The translations under genes were made by a program, and so were the position numbers. The notes beneath the pieces were generated by a model. The model had not been told where the DNA came from. It searched no databases and was given only the letters and a program-made list of their open reading frames with translations. 64,000 nt of DNA from Corynebacterium freiburgense. GTDB lineage: Bacteria > Actinomycetota > Actinomycetes > Mycobacteriales > Mycobacteriaceae. Shown one piece after another: positions 12,401-20,334 of the stretch (position 1 is the first letter of the stretch; each line of letters starts with the position of its first letter). The stretch is taken from positions 2,108,001 to 2,172,000 of the forward strand of contig NZ_CP047355.1 of NCBI RefSeq assembly GCF_030408815.1, written 5' to 3'.

Positions 12401-12732
12401 TGATTGCTAAGCCAGATGTGGTTGCGGATAAGCAGTCTATCTCGCAAGATTGGCAAGAAATTCGCAATGAATTCGAGGACGAACCTGAAGTTCTTGAATG
12501 CATTTTGTCGCTCGCGCTAGAAAAAGTCCGTGTTCCCGATAGCTATGGCGAAGAACTTTCCAGTATTGCTTCGGTTGCCGTATGGGAAGGTCCAAAAATC
12601 GCTTTTGTTTTCGAACGAGATAAAGAGCTGGAAGCGCCACTCCTTGCGGACGCATGGACTATTATTTCACCAGAAGACTTCCAACCCGACCAACTTCCAG
12701 AAGCTTTTGCCGCACTAAAGGAGTCCACATAG
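6448..12732 (+). CDS. Giant DruE/YprA-family DEAD/H helicase with Zn-Cys clusters, DUF1998-like region and C-terminal nuclease-like domain
   Basis: This 2094-residue SF2 helicase has Walker A TGTGSGKTE (K113), Walker B DEFH (D235-H238), SATLGS (motif III) and, much later, QRVGRAGRL (from Q1085), the motif VI of YprA/MrfA-like enzymes. A long insertion between the lobes carries Cys pairs C522/C524/C527 and C626/C629. After the helicase come further Cys clusters near residues 1381, 1510 and 1654 (SCKCTNDGLLCCENC), as in DUF1998 (MrfB/DrmB-like) regions. Residues about 1770-1840 contain IPDFYF, LALYLDGATYH and DVEKRN, which resemble a PD-(D/E)XK/Vsr-type fold (inference). Size and architecture are closest to DruE of Druantia; DISARM splits these parts between DrmA and DrmB. 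It probably is the core motor of the locus. Start ATG 6448 lies 6 bases after the methylase stop. Confidence 0.88.
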   Translation: MSMLLPVHSAAHIHEGITEYLTTSFSLADKTLAEQLAKFLTDPDVGMFRGPYVRTRLPYATATDWEGVLSWLPDWFVPYKHQADAFRRLCSQHNGKPRRPEPTLVVTGTGSGKTESFLYPILDHCVRNQGEGIKALILYPMNALANDQAKRLASLIHEDPRLASITAGLYTGEASQTKSTRMTEDSLITDRNSMRENPPDILLTNYKMLDQLLLRAQDRKLWEKSAQSLQYLVLDEFHTYDGAQGTDVALLLRRLGLMLKRFQPEDWLTEEARKRVLGNVTSVATSATLGSKDKPDAILDFAFTVFGERFQQESVVTETALTLSEWQQLIAEQFGKAEYVPETFDISTLIPLINTEVAEQLDTSHKDYAQVVHSVFCKHAFKCDENDIQAAISLTAQHPAFTKVLENAHSSAIPFQYRSESNPDTLLERVFDQSVLRKQRSAAVEFLSHVLSELSYLRAEYGRTHGWKAKQLPGVELHMWVRELSRIDRSLNPPEEGFGFRWADDGPQEEGQTQDTAWLPACYCRNCGRSGWMVSMQPGGDAPIISGPKIRKNSIFARESQRPLLDTTFEIDAKASDQSQVMWFNIDTPSLSRAEPSEQAKNLGRAIPVLTYAGQDQEKLAVEQVCPSCGESNAIGYLGASVSTLLSVALSNFFGQSDLDEAEKKTLVFADSVQDAAHRSGFVQYRARTFALRTFIRNAVSEKETTLAEIPQRLVELAGDRLRSRFELLPPDLTDNPNFENFWRSNSASSETEKTLSSVISRLGIDATLEFGHRAILARSLTSTGSLTVKVEAEELSLHDAADAAVLGIQLPLAAETSLGVWARSILEQIRLHGGVYHHWFEQYLLDDCNSYHLNKRESRVKGIPSFPRGGAPKFPIVIGRRSLNHRVDDGAMRIGPNSFYAHLTARILGISRHDAAIAVMHLLNEFTHRGVLQSKTTNSGNTVYSIVPDHVIIRAEKDPHTLECDVCHATLNVDRSVREVLGDTCCHTTGCEGKLREISLKPNYYQRLYNSTEPRTVVAKEHTSLLKNEERLALESQFKSKGTTAANAPNVLVATPTLEMGIDIGDLSTVVLSSMPRTVASYVQRVGRAGRLTGNSLILALARGRGKALPQLSNPLSMIAGSVQPPVAFLSAEEILHRQFLAFVIEQLALDEQVPTLHTSKHVYQVSPHRKSLTQVIETAISAGIEPLLDIFCETLRPHVDDEVLQELRTWSASETPGHSLTYDLHRASESWATERNALTKRVDELEKRHVKLSQQAVASSTDDDIRAQQRSTRASLNHTREQLSTVVDGEPWIAAMERYGLLPNYTLLDDSVELNLNITRQQPGTAEFETERREYTRGVSKALFELAPGSTFYAQGIAAKIDSVEIGEHGSNIEQWQFCPSCSYSVKVNTDDHESPRPAFCPVCGDAHFADRNQIISVLPLQKASAQVEHSRSSINDSLDERSRVQYHSTFSAVVEPQGFGKSWYLSTGFGVQHLRRVSLHWLNLGKGAGERRIFGGRELEVPLFQVCKHCGHIDSEAGSNRWQDHLPWCDYRNKSEEDTVSFALGRTLTTQGIFLLLPKLLTVADSLTLPSLIAALKLGFKEVLGGDPDHLDVTRVIFGQPNSESGNNADPVEGLLLHDNVPGGTGYLSQFAEPEKVRELLEKSWQRLRSCKCTNDGLLCCENCLLPYAAYNSLDKTSRAAAEAALYKLLVNDLHPKPNIHVPSVAWDIEATPPKIDQRSHLEAMFFHELRTSLEKQDVKLKESVRGSATEWEFTFPGSKHTWRMQEQKNLHITIPDFYFSTDDQKIPDLALYLDGATYHISEEHERLHGDVEKRNTLFERNIQPWSLTWADIQEHSKQRELPTVTEPRWFHSQLQAQLAAQLNLERTKINLITQDPMTQFLAWLKDPNPTTWDKISHAAAVHVAMNSPEQVDEQIRSTGLGPISGTYSGKDSRAELLFDTSRGIDQVMWNEFLALSNLYYARGAFVTVHTDVTASALIEDVIAKPDVVADKQSISQDWQEIRNEFEDEPEVLECILSLALEKVRVPDSYGEELSSIASVAVWEGPKIAFVFERDKELEAPLLADAWTIISPEDFQPDQLPEAFAALKEST

Positions 12733-12736
12733 CACC

Positions 12737-15028
12737 ATGGCAGAGTTTTCCCTCCATAAGGCACTCAAAGTTGACGGCAGCCTGTACGCGAAAGTCTTCA
12801 ATTTCATTCAAAAACTTGTACAAGATCCCACTCTGCCGGGGCTACATATCGAGCCAGTGCAAAACTGCCGCGACCCCCGAGTACGCACGGGCCGCGTCAA
12901 CGATCAGTACCGCGCCGTTATGTTCGAACTCACCGCAAAAGGCAAACAACATTTTGTACTCGTTGACGTCCTTAACCACGATGACGCATACGTTAAAGCC
13001 GAGCGGATTCGCCTTGAAATCAACCCCATTAACGGCATTACGCAACTTATTGAGGAAACGGTGCCGCCACGGGACGTCGTTAAACGCCCGAAAGTAATAG
13101 CGAAACCGAAGAAATTTACACCGGGTGAAGTATTGCGAAATGCTGGTATCACACCAGAAGCACTGCAAAACGAATTGGGCGTCACCCCAGCCACGGCCAA
13201 TCATGTGTTCGAGCTTGGGCATGAAGATGATATAGAAACTGAATTCGCGCTATCACCAGCATGGGAACGTGATGCCCTCACTGGACTGTTAGCCGGATAC
13301 ACCATTAATGAAGTTCGGGATTCTTTAAGTATTGAAACCGGAGTTGGTGCGGGTGACACTCAGGGTGATACCGAACGTGATGACGAAAGAATCATCGAAG
13401 GTCTCCAACACCCGGCAGCCGCACTGGAGTTCAAATACGACGCAAACCAAGAAGACTTAGAAGCAATTATTAGCCAAGGCGACTTCAACGCTTGGCGAAT
13501 CTTTGTTCATCCCGAACAGCAGCACGTAATCAACGCCAACTACTCCGGATCCGCCCGCGTCACCGGAGGCGCCGGCACCGGAAAAACCGTGGTGACACTA
13601 CACCGCGCCAATCGACTCGCCGCAGACGGCCGCAAACGTGTGCTATTAACCACCTACACCCGCAGCCTCGCCGACTCCCTCACCTCACACATGAACGTAC
13701 TCAACCCCGAGTACACCGCCGCGAGCAAACCCGGCGCCCCCGGACTCTGGATCTCAGGTATCGACGCCCTTATCGCACACATAATCAAACACGCCAGCGC
13801 CGAAGCAATCAGAGACGCAAACGAAGCCGTCCTCGGAAGCCCCGAAACATACCGACTCCAAGCATTAGATAACCAAACTGAACAACAACTCTGGGAAGAA
13901 TGCCTCGGATTCGTAGAAACCAAACTCTCCCCAGAACTCACACACCCAACATTCCTGGCACAAGAATACGAAGCCGTAGTGCTCGCGAACGGCATTAAAG
14001 ACCAGAAAGAATATTTGAAAGTCCCGCGCCCCGGACGAGGCACACCACTCAGCCGAACAGCACGAAAAGACATGTGGAACATCATCTCCGCATTCCGGCG
14101 CAAATGCTCCACCCTTGGCCGCGCCACATTCCCCACACTCGCAGCCATCGCCGCACACATCCTAGAACGCCGAGCAACAATATCCAACACGAATCCGGAT
14201 GGGTTGGTTACGCAAGTAGGTGCAGCACCCGAACAACAAAGACTATTCGACCACGTCCTAATCGACGAAGCCCAAGACTTCCACGCCGGACACTGGAAAT
14301 TCCTCCGCGCATGCGTAGCCCCCGGCCCCAACGACATCTTCCTCGCCGAAGACGCACACCAACGCATCTACGGACAACGACTAACCCTAAGCCACTTCGG
14401 AATATCGACCCTGGGTGGAGCATCACGAAAACTCACACTCAATTACCGCACCACCAAAGAAACCCTCGAATACGCCGTACGCATCCTCGAAGGCCAACAA
14501 TGGATCTCCTCCACCAATGAAGAAGACAGCATCACCGGATATCGATCCGCACGATCCGGACCAGAACCACTCATCGTTGAAGTAACAAACCTCAACCAAG
14601 AAATCGCAGCAGCCGCCAACCAAATCAAACACTGGACCGCCGAAAACCCAAACGCACACATCGGCATACTCACCCGATCCACCTACGCAATCAAACAAAT
14701 CATCGCCGGGCTCGAAGAACACGAACTCCAAGGCTCCACAACACGCAAAACACAAACCACCGATAACACCCCCATCAGCGTCATGACCATGCACAACGCC
14801 AAAGGCCTCGAATTCACCCACGTCATACTCATGGGCATCAATGCAAAGTCAGTGCCACAACGACACCAACTCCAAGGACTCGGAGAAGCCGAAACAGCAG
14901 ACCAAATCCTACGAGAACGGGCGCTACTGTACGTTGCCGCATCGCGAGCTAGGGATGCTTTAATGGTTACTGTGAGTGGGGAAAGGTCGGAGTTGATGCC
15001 GAAAGTCAATTCCAAAAACTCAATATAG
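12737..15028 (+). CDS. UvrD/Rep-like superfamily 1 helicase with N-terminal RelE-like domain
   Basis: The 763-residue protein starts at ATG 12737, four bases after the DruE-like gene, with AAGGAG at 12718 as ribosome binding site. Residues about 1-95 match the RelE/ParE-like fold seen at the front of some UvrD-like helicases: PGLHIEPVQ, RVNDQYRAVMF and LNHDDAYVKAE. Residues about 130-160 look like a helix-turn-helix (LRNAGITPEALQNELGVTPA). The SF1A helicase follows: Walker A GGAGTGKT (K283), DEAQDF (motif II), RIYGQ (III), LNYRTT (IV), TMHNAKGLEF (V) and YVAASRARD (VI). No nuclease motif is evident. It is the last gene of the operon; the following 2.3 kb is non-coding. It could act as an accessory unwinding factor, with the RelE-like part either an RNase-like effector or simply a binding module. 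The second half uses strikingly C-rich, G-poor codons. Confidence 0.85.
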   Translation: MAEFSLHKALKVDGSLYAKVFNFIQKLVQDPTLPGLHIEPVQNCRDPRVRTGRVNDQYRAVMFELTAKGKQHFVLVDVLNHDDAYVKAERIRLEINPINGITQLIEETVPPRDVVKRPKVIAKPKKFTPGEVLRNAGITPEALQNELGVTPATANHVFELGHEDDIETEFALSPAWERDALTGLLAGYTINEVRDSLSIETGVGAGDTQGDTERDDERIIEGLQHPAAALEFKYDANQEDLEAIISQGDFNAWRIFVHPEQQHVINANYSGSARVTGGAGTGKTVVTLHRANRLAADGRKRVLLTTYTRSLADSLTSHMNVLNPEYTAASKPGAPGLWISGIDALIAHIIKHASAEAIRDANEAVLGSPETYRLQALDNQTEQQLWEECLGFVETKLSPELTHPTFLAQEYEAVVLANGIKDQKEYLKVPRPGRGTPLSRTARKDMWNIISAFRRKCSTLGRATFPTLAAIAAHILERRATISNTNPDGLVTQVGAAPEQQRLFDHVLIDEAQDFHAGHWKFLRACVAPGPNDIFLAEDAHQRIYGQRLTLSHFGISTLGGASRKLTLNYRTTKETLEYAVRILEGQQWISSTNEEDSITGYRSARSGPEPLIVEVTNLNQEIAAAANQIKHWTAENPNAHIGILTRSTYAIKQIIAGLEEHELQGSTTRKTQTTDNTPISVMTMHNAKGLEFTHVILMGINAKSVPQRHQLQGLGEAETADQILRERALLYVAASRARDALMVTVSGERSELMPKVNSKNSI

Positions 15029-17375
15029 ATATAATATGTACATCTCAACCATGTTTATATCACATCAACCAAAGTCAAAAGGGCGAATATAAAAATGAAT
15101 CAAAAAACTTACAACGAGGAATTAAAACCCTCTTCCGGCTCGTTAAGTAGGCTCCCCACAGAACAACCTTAAATTCTGGACAATCATCATCTGGCTAGCT
15201 AACAATCAAAGAGTGGCTCTCCTTCGGTCAAGAAATTATTAGGCGAAACACACAGTATATAAACGGACATCAATTTTTCGTCGACCGCAGACTCTAAAAC
15301 AGGACGCAAACGAATAAAGCTTGAGGAGTTCCGCGCCCAAAACTATGACGTGGAACGCTTATTCCGTTAATAACGAATGGGGCTACACAGCATCGGACGG
15401 CGAAAAAAGCTTACTCTCCATGCCTCCAATTACGAAATTTCGTCAACTAAAATTCGATTTGCAGAACTAAACACTTTTTAAATCAACTAAACACAATTAA
15501 ATATGCAATTTAACTACAACGTATTAGGCAAAAAAGAACAACAAATTCAACACACCCATCGCTACCATTATGGAACTTTCACTTATCAAGATATGCCACC
15601 TCTATTTCAACCGAAAAGGTTGGACGGGAGATTTGAATAGCATTTATCATAACGGCGGAAATATGGCGGATGAGTTGCCAGGAAAATTAGATTCCCAATT
15701 ATTCTTCAAAATTATCCACATTACATCATCTAAGTTACCGATCGGGGCTCGAAATTATTCTTAATTAAAATTTCTCAGCTTCCAGCAATTATTTAAATAA
15801 TACCTCGACGGCAGGTTATCATATGACAATGGTTTCCTTTTCCCGGGGACTATCGAATAGTTATCTATCTCGACCCTCTATGTACAAAGCTACGGAATCA
15901 AGAGTAGCTGTTACAATTTGTGCATCACGAATATTTAAACGAGCTAATGAGATCTAGTGTTGGGTTATCTCCGCGATTTAGGGTACACACCACCAAATGA
16001 CGAACGCCGCCGTTGGCCGACATATAATGTCACCCCAGACGGCACTGTTGATAAAGCCAGACGTCAGCAATACTTTCTTGGAAAAATGTATTTAATCAGA
16101 AAATCCAACCAGACTCCTTAAAGAATTAATCGTTGAAATTAACAAATTATTTTTGAACGAGCTCAGCTGTTTTCTATGTAAAGCACCAAACAAAATACTT
16201 CAAACTGAAATGAATCAGCTTTTCGGACCCACCTCCTGTCACCCGACCGCACTTCACTCCTGGGTCTTAACTCCCGACAAATGGCTCGTTGAAAATATCA
16301 ATCAAAGCAACGTAGGCGCCTTTTCCCCAGGAAAAGCTGGCGACCATCCACTTCAAAATTTAAATAAACTTTTTAATGAAAATAATTTTGATGATCGTAA
16401 TATTTTTTGAATGCATAATCTTTGAGCGTTACGATCTGGTTACGGTATTGCCAACCTAAGCAGCCCTAAAAGCATAAAATTTTATTTCCAAATTAGAAAT
16501 TAAAGGAAACGACTCTATAAAAGATTTCAAATCTCTAATTTACTATTTGAAGAGAGAGTTACAGGACCTACTAATCGATCTAAAATTACGAAAACTCATA
16601 CAGGATTTTAACCTTATATCTTTCACGATTTGAGTGATATGGAGTGGGTTATTTAGAGCGCAAGTAAACGTGATAGAACGCTAACGTCGGCGTCCATCGC
16701 GTTCCTTTATTATAACGATAACAAAACCCATATAGTAGTTTGCATGATAGTTTCTCGCTCCCCCAAAGATGACAAAGACTTTTACGAGTTTTTGCAGGAT
16801 GGATCTGTGACAGAATAACACATCAACCCTTCCTATAACTTACTATACTCGCAAAAACGTTAAACCTGTGAATTCATCGTCTTTGCAGATAAATAATGAA
16901 TCCGCACGTTATACGCATCAGTTCGTGCGAAAGTCTCGACGCCAATAATTAGGTCTTCTACTGAGATGACCACCCCAAGTCGTATCTTCGTCCAAATCGC
17001 TAGAGTCAACCACCCGACCCATTCACGGGCCTTCTATGCGGTATTTGGCTGTTACAGGCACTATCGATCGGTCCTATGAGCAATCGGAAGGTTTTACGCT
17101 CACGCGCCACCTTTTTCTTTGAGCAGAATATTGATGTTTTGCTGTTTCGTAACAACTTCAACGACAGATAATCAAACCCAACCAACGAACAATATCGAGG
17201 CGGAGGCATTAATCACATCTGCCATCTCATAGCTGACGCCTTTTGCTACAAGGAGATCGCACGAGGTCTAAGACTAGACTAACGAAAAATCGTCAAAACC
17301 AACACCAATCCCAACCAAAAAATACTTGATTGCAAAATTTCAATATACTTTATCACTAAGCTCGGAAAATTCGCT
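15029..17375. other. Gene-poor, AT-rich decayed stretch between two defence modules
   Basis: No intact gene is supported here. Several short open frames exist. One at 15957-16121 (+) reads as plausible protein (54 codons, with LGYLRDLGYTPPNDERRRWP) and is richer in GC than its surroundings, so it may be the tail of a lost gene; I do not recognise it. A 41-codon frame at 15345-15470 and a TTG-started frame at 16153-16410 are weaker. An HxlR-family N-terminal fragment is at 16744-16818. No transposase or integrase could be recognised. Confidence 0.6.
16744..16818 (+). pseudogene. HxlR-family regulator, N-terminal fragment (copy A)
   Basis: A 24-codon frame begins at ATG 16744 and contains PKDDKDFYEFLQDGSVTE before a stop. 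It matches the N-terminal part of the better preserved HxlR pseudogene at 20335-20726, which has PKYNKDFYRF and then DGSVT; the DNA shares an exact 14-base run ACAAAGACTTTTAC. No helix-turn-helix region follows, so it is a dead fragment. Together with the second copy it brackets the DUF262/PIN operon. Confidence 0.5.
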
Positions 17376-18389
17376 TCACTTTAATGAATTTTGTCGTTGT
17401 TCATTAATATATTCTTGCAATTGTTTTACAAATTTGATAAATTGCTTATCGGTCATTTTGACAATATCAAACTTAGTAAGTGACTTAAACTCTGCGCTTA
17501 AGTAAGGATGTATTTTTTCACCCATATTCCAATCCGCTTTGGTATCGTTTGAGAGAAATAAAACGACATCTAAATTTTCTTCGCAACTATCGACTTTTTT
17601 TGAATAATCCAAACTTCTAACTCCGCCGATCAAATCCAACCAACAAAAAAAATCGCCAAATCCTTGTTCATTTTTGGTTTTATAATCTTCCCATCCAGGA
17701 GGAATTTTGCAGGAAAAACGCGACTTAGCAATTTCCATAAAACGACTGCGAGGCACAAAGCTGACGAACAAATCATTTCCGAAGATTTGTGACCAATAGT
17801 CCGTAGGACGATTCTCATGAATTGGGTACTCTTGGTCAATGGAGCCATCCCATTCGTCAACTTTTTCTTTAAAATTGGTAATGTCATTGCGTGAAATAAA
17901 TCCAATATTGATTAACTCATCAATTTCTTTTTCGAAATTTTCGCATTCTTTTACCATTTTTTTAAACAGCACTTTATACTTGTTTAAACTTTCTTTAGAG
18001 AAGGCGCGGTAATTATTACAAAATTCAACATAGGCTTGACCAGGAAAAATTGTAATTATGGTCGACTCTGAGACCTCTGCATTTTTGGGCAACTCTAAAA
18101 AGTTAGAAATCAAATATTTTAAATTAGATTCTTGATAATAATAAAGCTGTTTTAATATATTAGTGTCCGTCGAAAGTATTATATTGCAACGCTTAAATTT
18201 CCGCTCTTTAATTTTTTCACATAACCGTTTCCAATCAGATGTACTAAGGCCAGGAGAGTCAACCTTTTTAATCAAATCTTCAATCGAATCAACTAAACCG
18301 ACATTCGAACCGACTTCTTCCACCAATTCGCCGACGAATGCATCATTAAAATCCGTCTTTTTAATATCCAATAACCCTTCAGAATTCAT
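17376..18389 (-). CDS. PIN_8 (DUF4935)-type nuclease-like protein, partner of the DUF262 gene
   Basis: The protein of about 337 residues has the layout of the PIN-like domain family PIN_8: STDTNILKQLY (conserved Asp and Asn near residue 75), PGQAYVEF with Glu near 122, CKIPPGWEDY followed by GFGDFFCWLDLI (Asp near 246), and LFLSNDTKADW (Asp near 282), which stands where the family usually has a VTDDxKxDW motif. These acidic residues would bind divalent metal for RNA or DNA cleavage. Position 1 of the usual DD pair is Asn here. Start: ATG 18389 is preferred because GGAG lies 6 bases before it; ATG 18401 is possible. Either start overlaps the end of the upstream DUF262 gene (stop 18379), implying translational coupling. 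AT-rich codons suggest transfer. Function is inferred: probable toxic or antiviral nuclease. Confidence 0.72.
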   Translation of the reverse strand: MNSEGLLDIKKTDFNDAFVGELVEEVGSNVGLVDSIEDLIKKVDSPGLSTSDWKRLCEKIKERKFKRCNIILSTDTNILKQLYYYQESNLKYLISNFLELPKNAEVSESTIITIFPGQAYVEFCNNYRAFSKESLNKYKVLFKKMVKECENFEKEIDELINIGFISRNDITNFKEKVDEWDGSIDQEYPIHENRPTDYWSQIFGNDLFVSFVPRSRFMEIAKSRFSCKIPPGWEDYKTKNEQGFGDFFCWLDLIGGVRSLDYSKKVDSCEENLDVVLFLSNDTKADWNMGEKIHPYLSAEFKSLTKFDIVKMTDKQFIKFVKQLQEYINEQRQNSLK

Positions 18390-20031
18390 ATTCTTCTCCA
18401 TACCAAGTTTTAGAACATTCTTTCACAATTTGTTCCATCTTTTGGTTAATAGACTCGACGTCCCAACATTTCAAATCATCGAAATTAACAATTTCGCGAT
18501 GGTAAATATGCTTTTTGAAATGTTCAGCTGTCTTAGCTACATCAGTCGACCCGTAGGGACGATTCTCTGTTTTTAGCAAAATAGTGTTGCCTATGTTTCG
18601 TAAAAGTTTATACTGTTCGGTTAAAGAACTTTGATTGCTTGATAAGTTATTTTTTATGGAAACATTTCTCATCACAATATGTAGAAACGCATCGACGTCT
18701 GGCAAGCAACTTTCCTGCAACGCTGATAAACGCACAACTGTCGCAAGCTTTCGCTGAAGTGGTCTTGCCTTTAATCTCTCGACAAACTGTTCTTTGGAAG
18801 GTTTAAGTTCTTTAAGAGAATCAATGGCTTTATCAATTTTCGAATGTTCTGATTGGAAAATATTTTGAGCTGCTTTTGCAAACTTCGCTTCAATGCTGCC
18901 GGTCCCAAACATCCCCACCACCATGCGGGTGATAACGATTTTAGAAAGTTCTTCTAAGTAGAAATCTGCCTGCTCATCATATGATATTGCGATTACGATT
19001 GGGCGAATTGTTGAAAAGTTTAATTGGTCAAGAATCGCGCTAATTCTAACAAAATTGCTTGGCGCGCTATTGTCTACCAACGAGGGATCTATCAAACCTA
19101 AATATCTATCTAGATGTTCGTACAACAGCTCAATTAATTGTGATACTTTTTCGCCTGGATAGTACTTAATCACTATCTTATATAAATCTCGAGGCAGTAT
19201 GTAGCCATGCCGCAATATTAATATATGCCTGATAAAATGTGTTAGTTGATCCTCCGCGCCAATGGCTTCAAATTTTTCTTGTATTTTAATCCACTTATCA
19301 GTTAGTTTATTTTCTCGAATTTCTTCTTCATTTAATTGATTTAATGACCCGAGGACGTATGCTTTAATTATATCATAAGGTGTCAAATTCCTGCCGCGGG
19401 CATTGACTACCTCAAATACTTTATAAGCAGACACTAGATCATCGTTTACGAACGCTGATAAATAAACTTTTTCAGTTAAAAATTTAGCCCAATCACTTAA
19501 CGCGAAAGAGGGTCCATTATCTATCTCAACTTTTAATTGTTCATATAAATAGCGCTGCGCACTTACCATTGGATGATTCGAAAGATCATTTCCTGAAGGC
19601 CATTCCGGTTTGTCAAGACTTAAAAGTTGATCATATACTTGTAAATCTTTTTCATCATTAAGTTTAAGCCTTGGCACTTCCTGATCTTTTTGATAGTCAG
19701 GGCCAATTAACAAACTATCTCGTATCGAGCGCTTAATTAGTGGTTTCTTTTCCACAACAGCAAGTAAACGTATAGCATTTGCTAATAAGCTGAGTGAAAT
19801 TAACCTTTGCTGACCATCGACTATATCTTGATAATCTGAATCATGCGCAGTCAAGATTATGATCCCCATGAAATACGCCTCTTCTTTCTGTGCGGATTTC
19901 AAATCATTCCAAAAATCTTCAACTTCTACTTTTAATCTCCAGCTATATTTTCGCTGGTAGATTGGGACGTTATACTTGCTGCTGGCCATCAACGCTTTAA
20001 AATTGGTGGTGTTTGTGGAAAACGTGATCAC
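18379..20031 (-). CDS. DUF262 (GmrSD N-terminal-like) protein with a degenerate DUF1524-like tail
   Basis: This 550-residue protein starts at GTG 20031 with GAGG five bases upstream. It begins with VPIYQRKYSW (residues 22-31), has the signature DGQQR (72-76) and VFEVVNARGRNLTPYDIIKAYVL (about 205-227), all hallmarks of DUF262/GmrS-type nucleotide-sensing domains. The tail (IGNTILLKTENR near residue 480, then a W...I..K...I pattern) lines up with the end of DUF1524/GmrD, but the HNH signature (His-Ile-x-Pro) that should precede it is missing, so the tail is probably not a nuclease. The nuclease role may have passed to the overlapping PIN-like gene downstream. Known DUF262-DUF1524 proteins include type IV restriction enzymes against modified phage DNA (GmrSD, SspE); the role here is inferred. 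AT-rich codon use differs from core genes. Confidence 0.8.
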   Translation of the reverse strand: MITFSTNTTNFKALMASSKYNVPIYQRKYSWRLKVEVEDFWNDLKSAQKEEAYFMGIIILTAHDSDYQDIVDGQQRLISLSLLANAIRLLAVVEKKPLIKRSIRDSLLIGPDYQKDQEVPRLKLNDEKDLQVYDQLLSLDKPEWPSGNDLSNHPMVSAQRYLYEQLKVEIDNGPSFALSDWAKFLTEKVYLSAFVNDDLVSAYKVFEVVNARGRNLTPYDIIKAYVLGSLNQLNEEEIRENKLTDKWIKIQEKFEAIGAEDQLTHFIRHILILRHGYILPRDLYKIVIKYYPGEKVSQLIELLYEHLDRYLGLIDPSLVDNSAPSNFVRISAILDQLNFSTIRPIVIAISYDEQADFYLEELSKIVITRMVVGMFGTGSIEAKFAKAAQNIFQSEHSKIDKAIDSLKELKPSKEQFVERLKARPLQRKLATVVRLSALQESCLPDVDAFLHIVMRNVSIKNNLSSNQSSLTEQYKLLRNIGNTILLKTENRPYGSTDVAKTAEHFKKHIYHREIVNFDDLKCWDVESINQKMEQIVKECSKTWYGEEYEF

Positions 20032-20334
20032 CGATACCTCATTCCAGTTCTAGCTTTTGATTGCGATAATTATTTTAAAGTGCTTGGCAATTTATAAATT
20101 TCGCTACTTGAAAAGTCTAAAATTTTGACGTTTTATATACCTCCAAAATATTTCATTTCATACATCACGTTTTCTTTTGCCGTAGATTTGGATGGTTCAC
20201 AAGGCAATAAAACACTTTATAGTTGTTTGCCATTTTATACTCAACACGGTTGCGTTGACAACACAGCACTAACCATAAGGACCATTCAGCTGCTGTGGGT
20301 TTTACAGAACTGGACTTTCCTGCCACTTTCGTCC
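20032..20334. other. AT-rich intergenic stretch upstream of the DUF262 operon
   Basis: No gene is supported. It should hold the promoter of the minus-strand DUF262 operon, but no convincing -35/-10 pair stands out. Its right part runs into the HxlR pseudogene; a short similarity to DNA before the first HxlR fragment (around 16720-16745 versus 20202-20232) suggests both descend from one repeated segment. Confidence 0.4.

Noticed and set aside
16153..16410. 85-codon TTG-started frame in the AT-rich gap
   Set aside because: No binding site, no recognisable domain; composition like the surrounding non-coding DNA.
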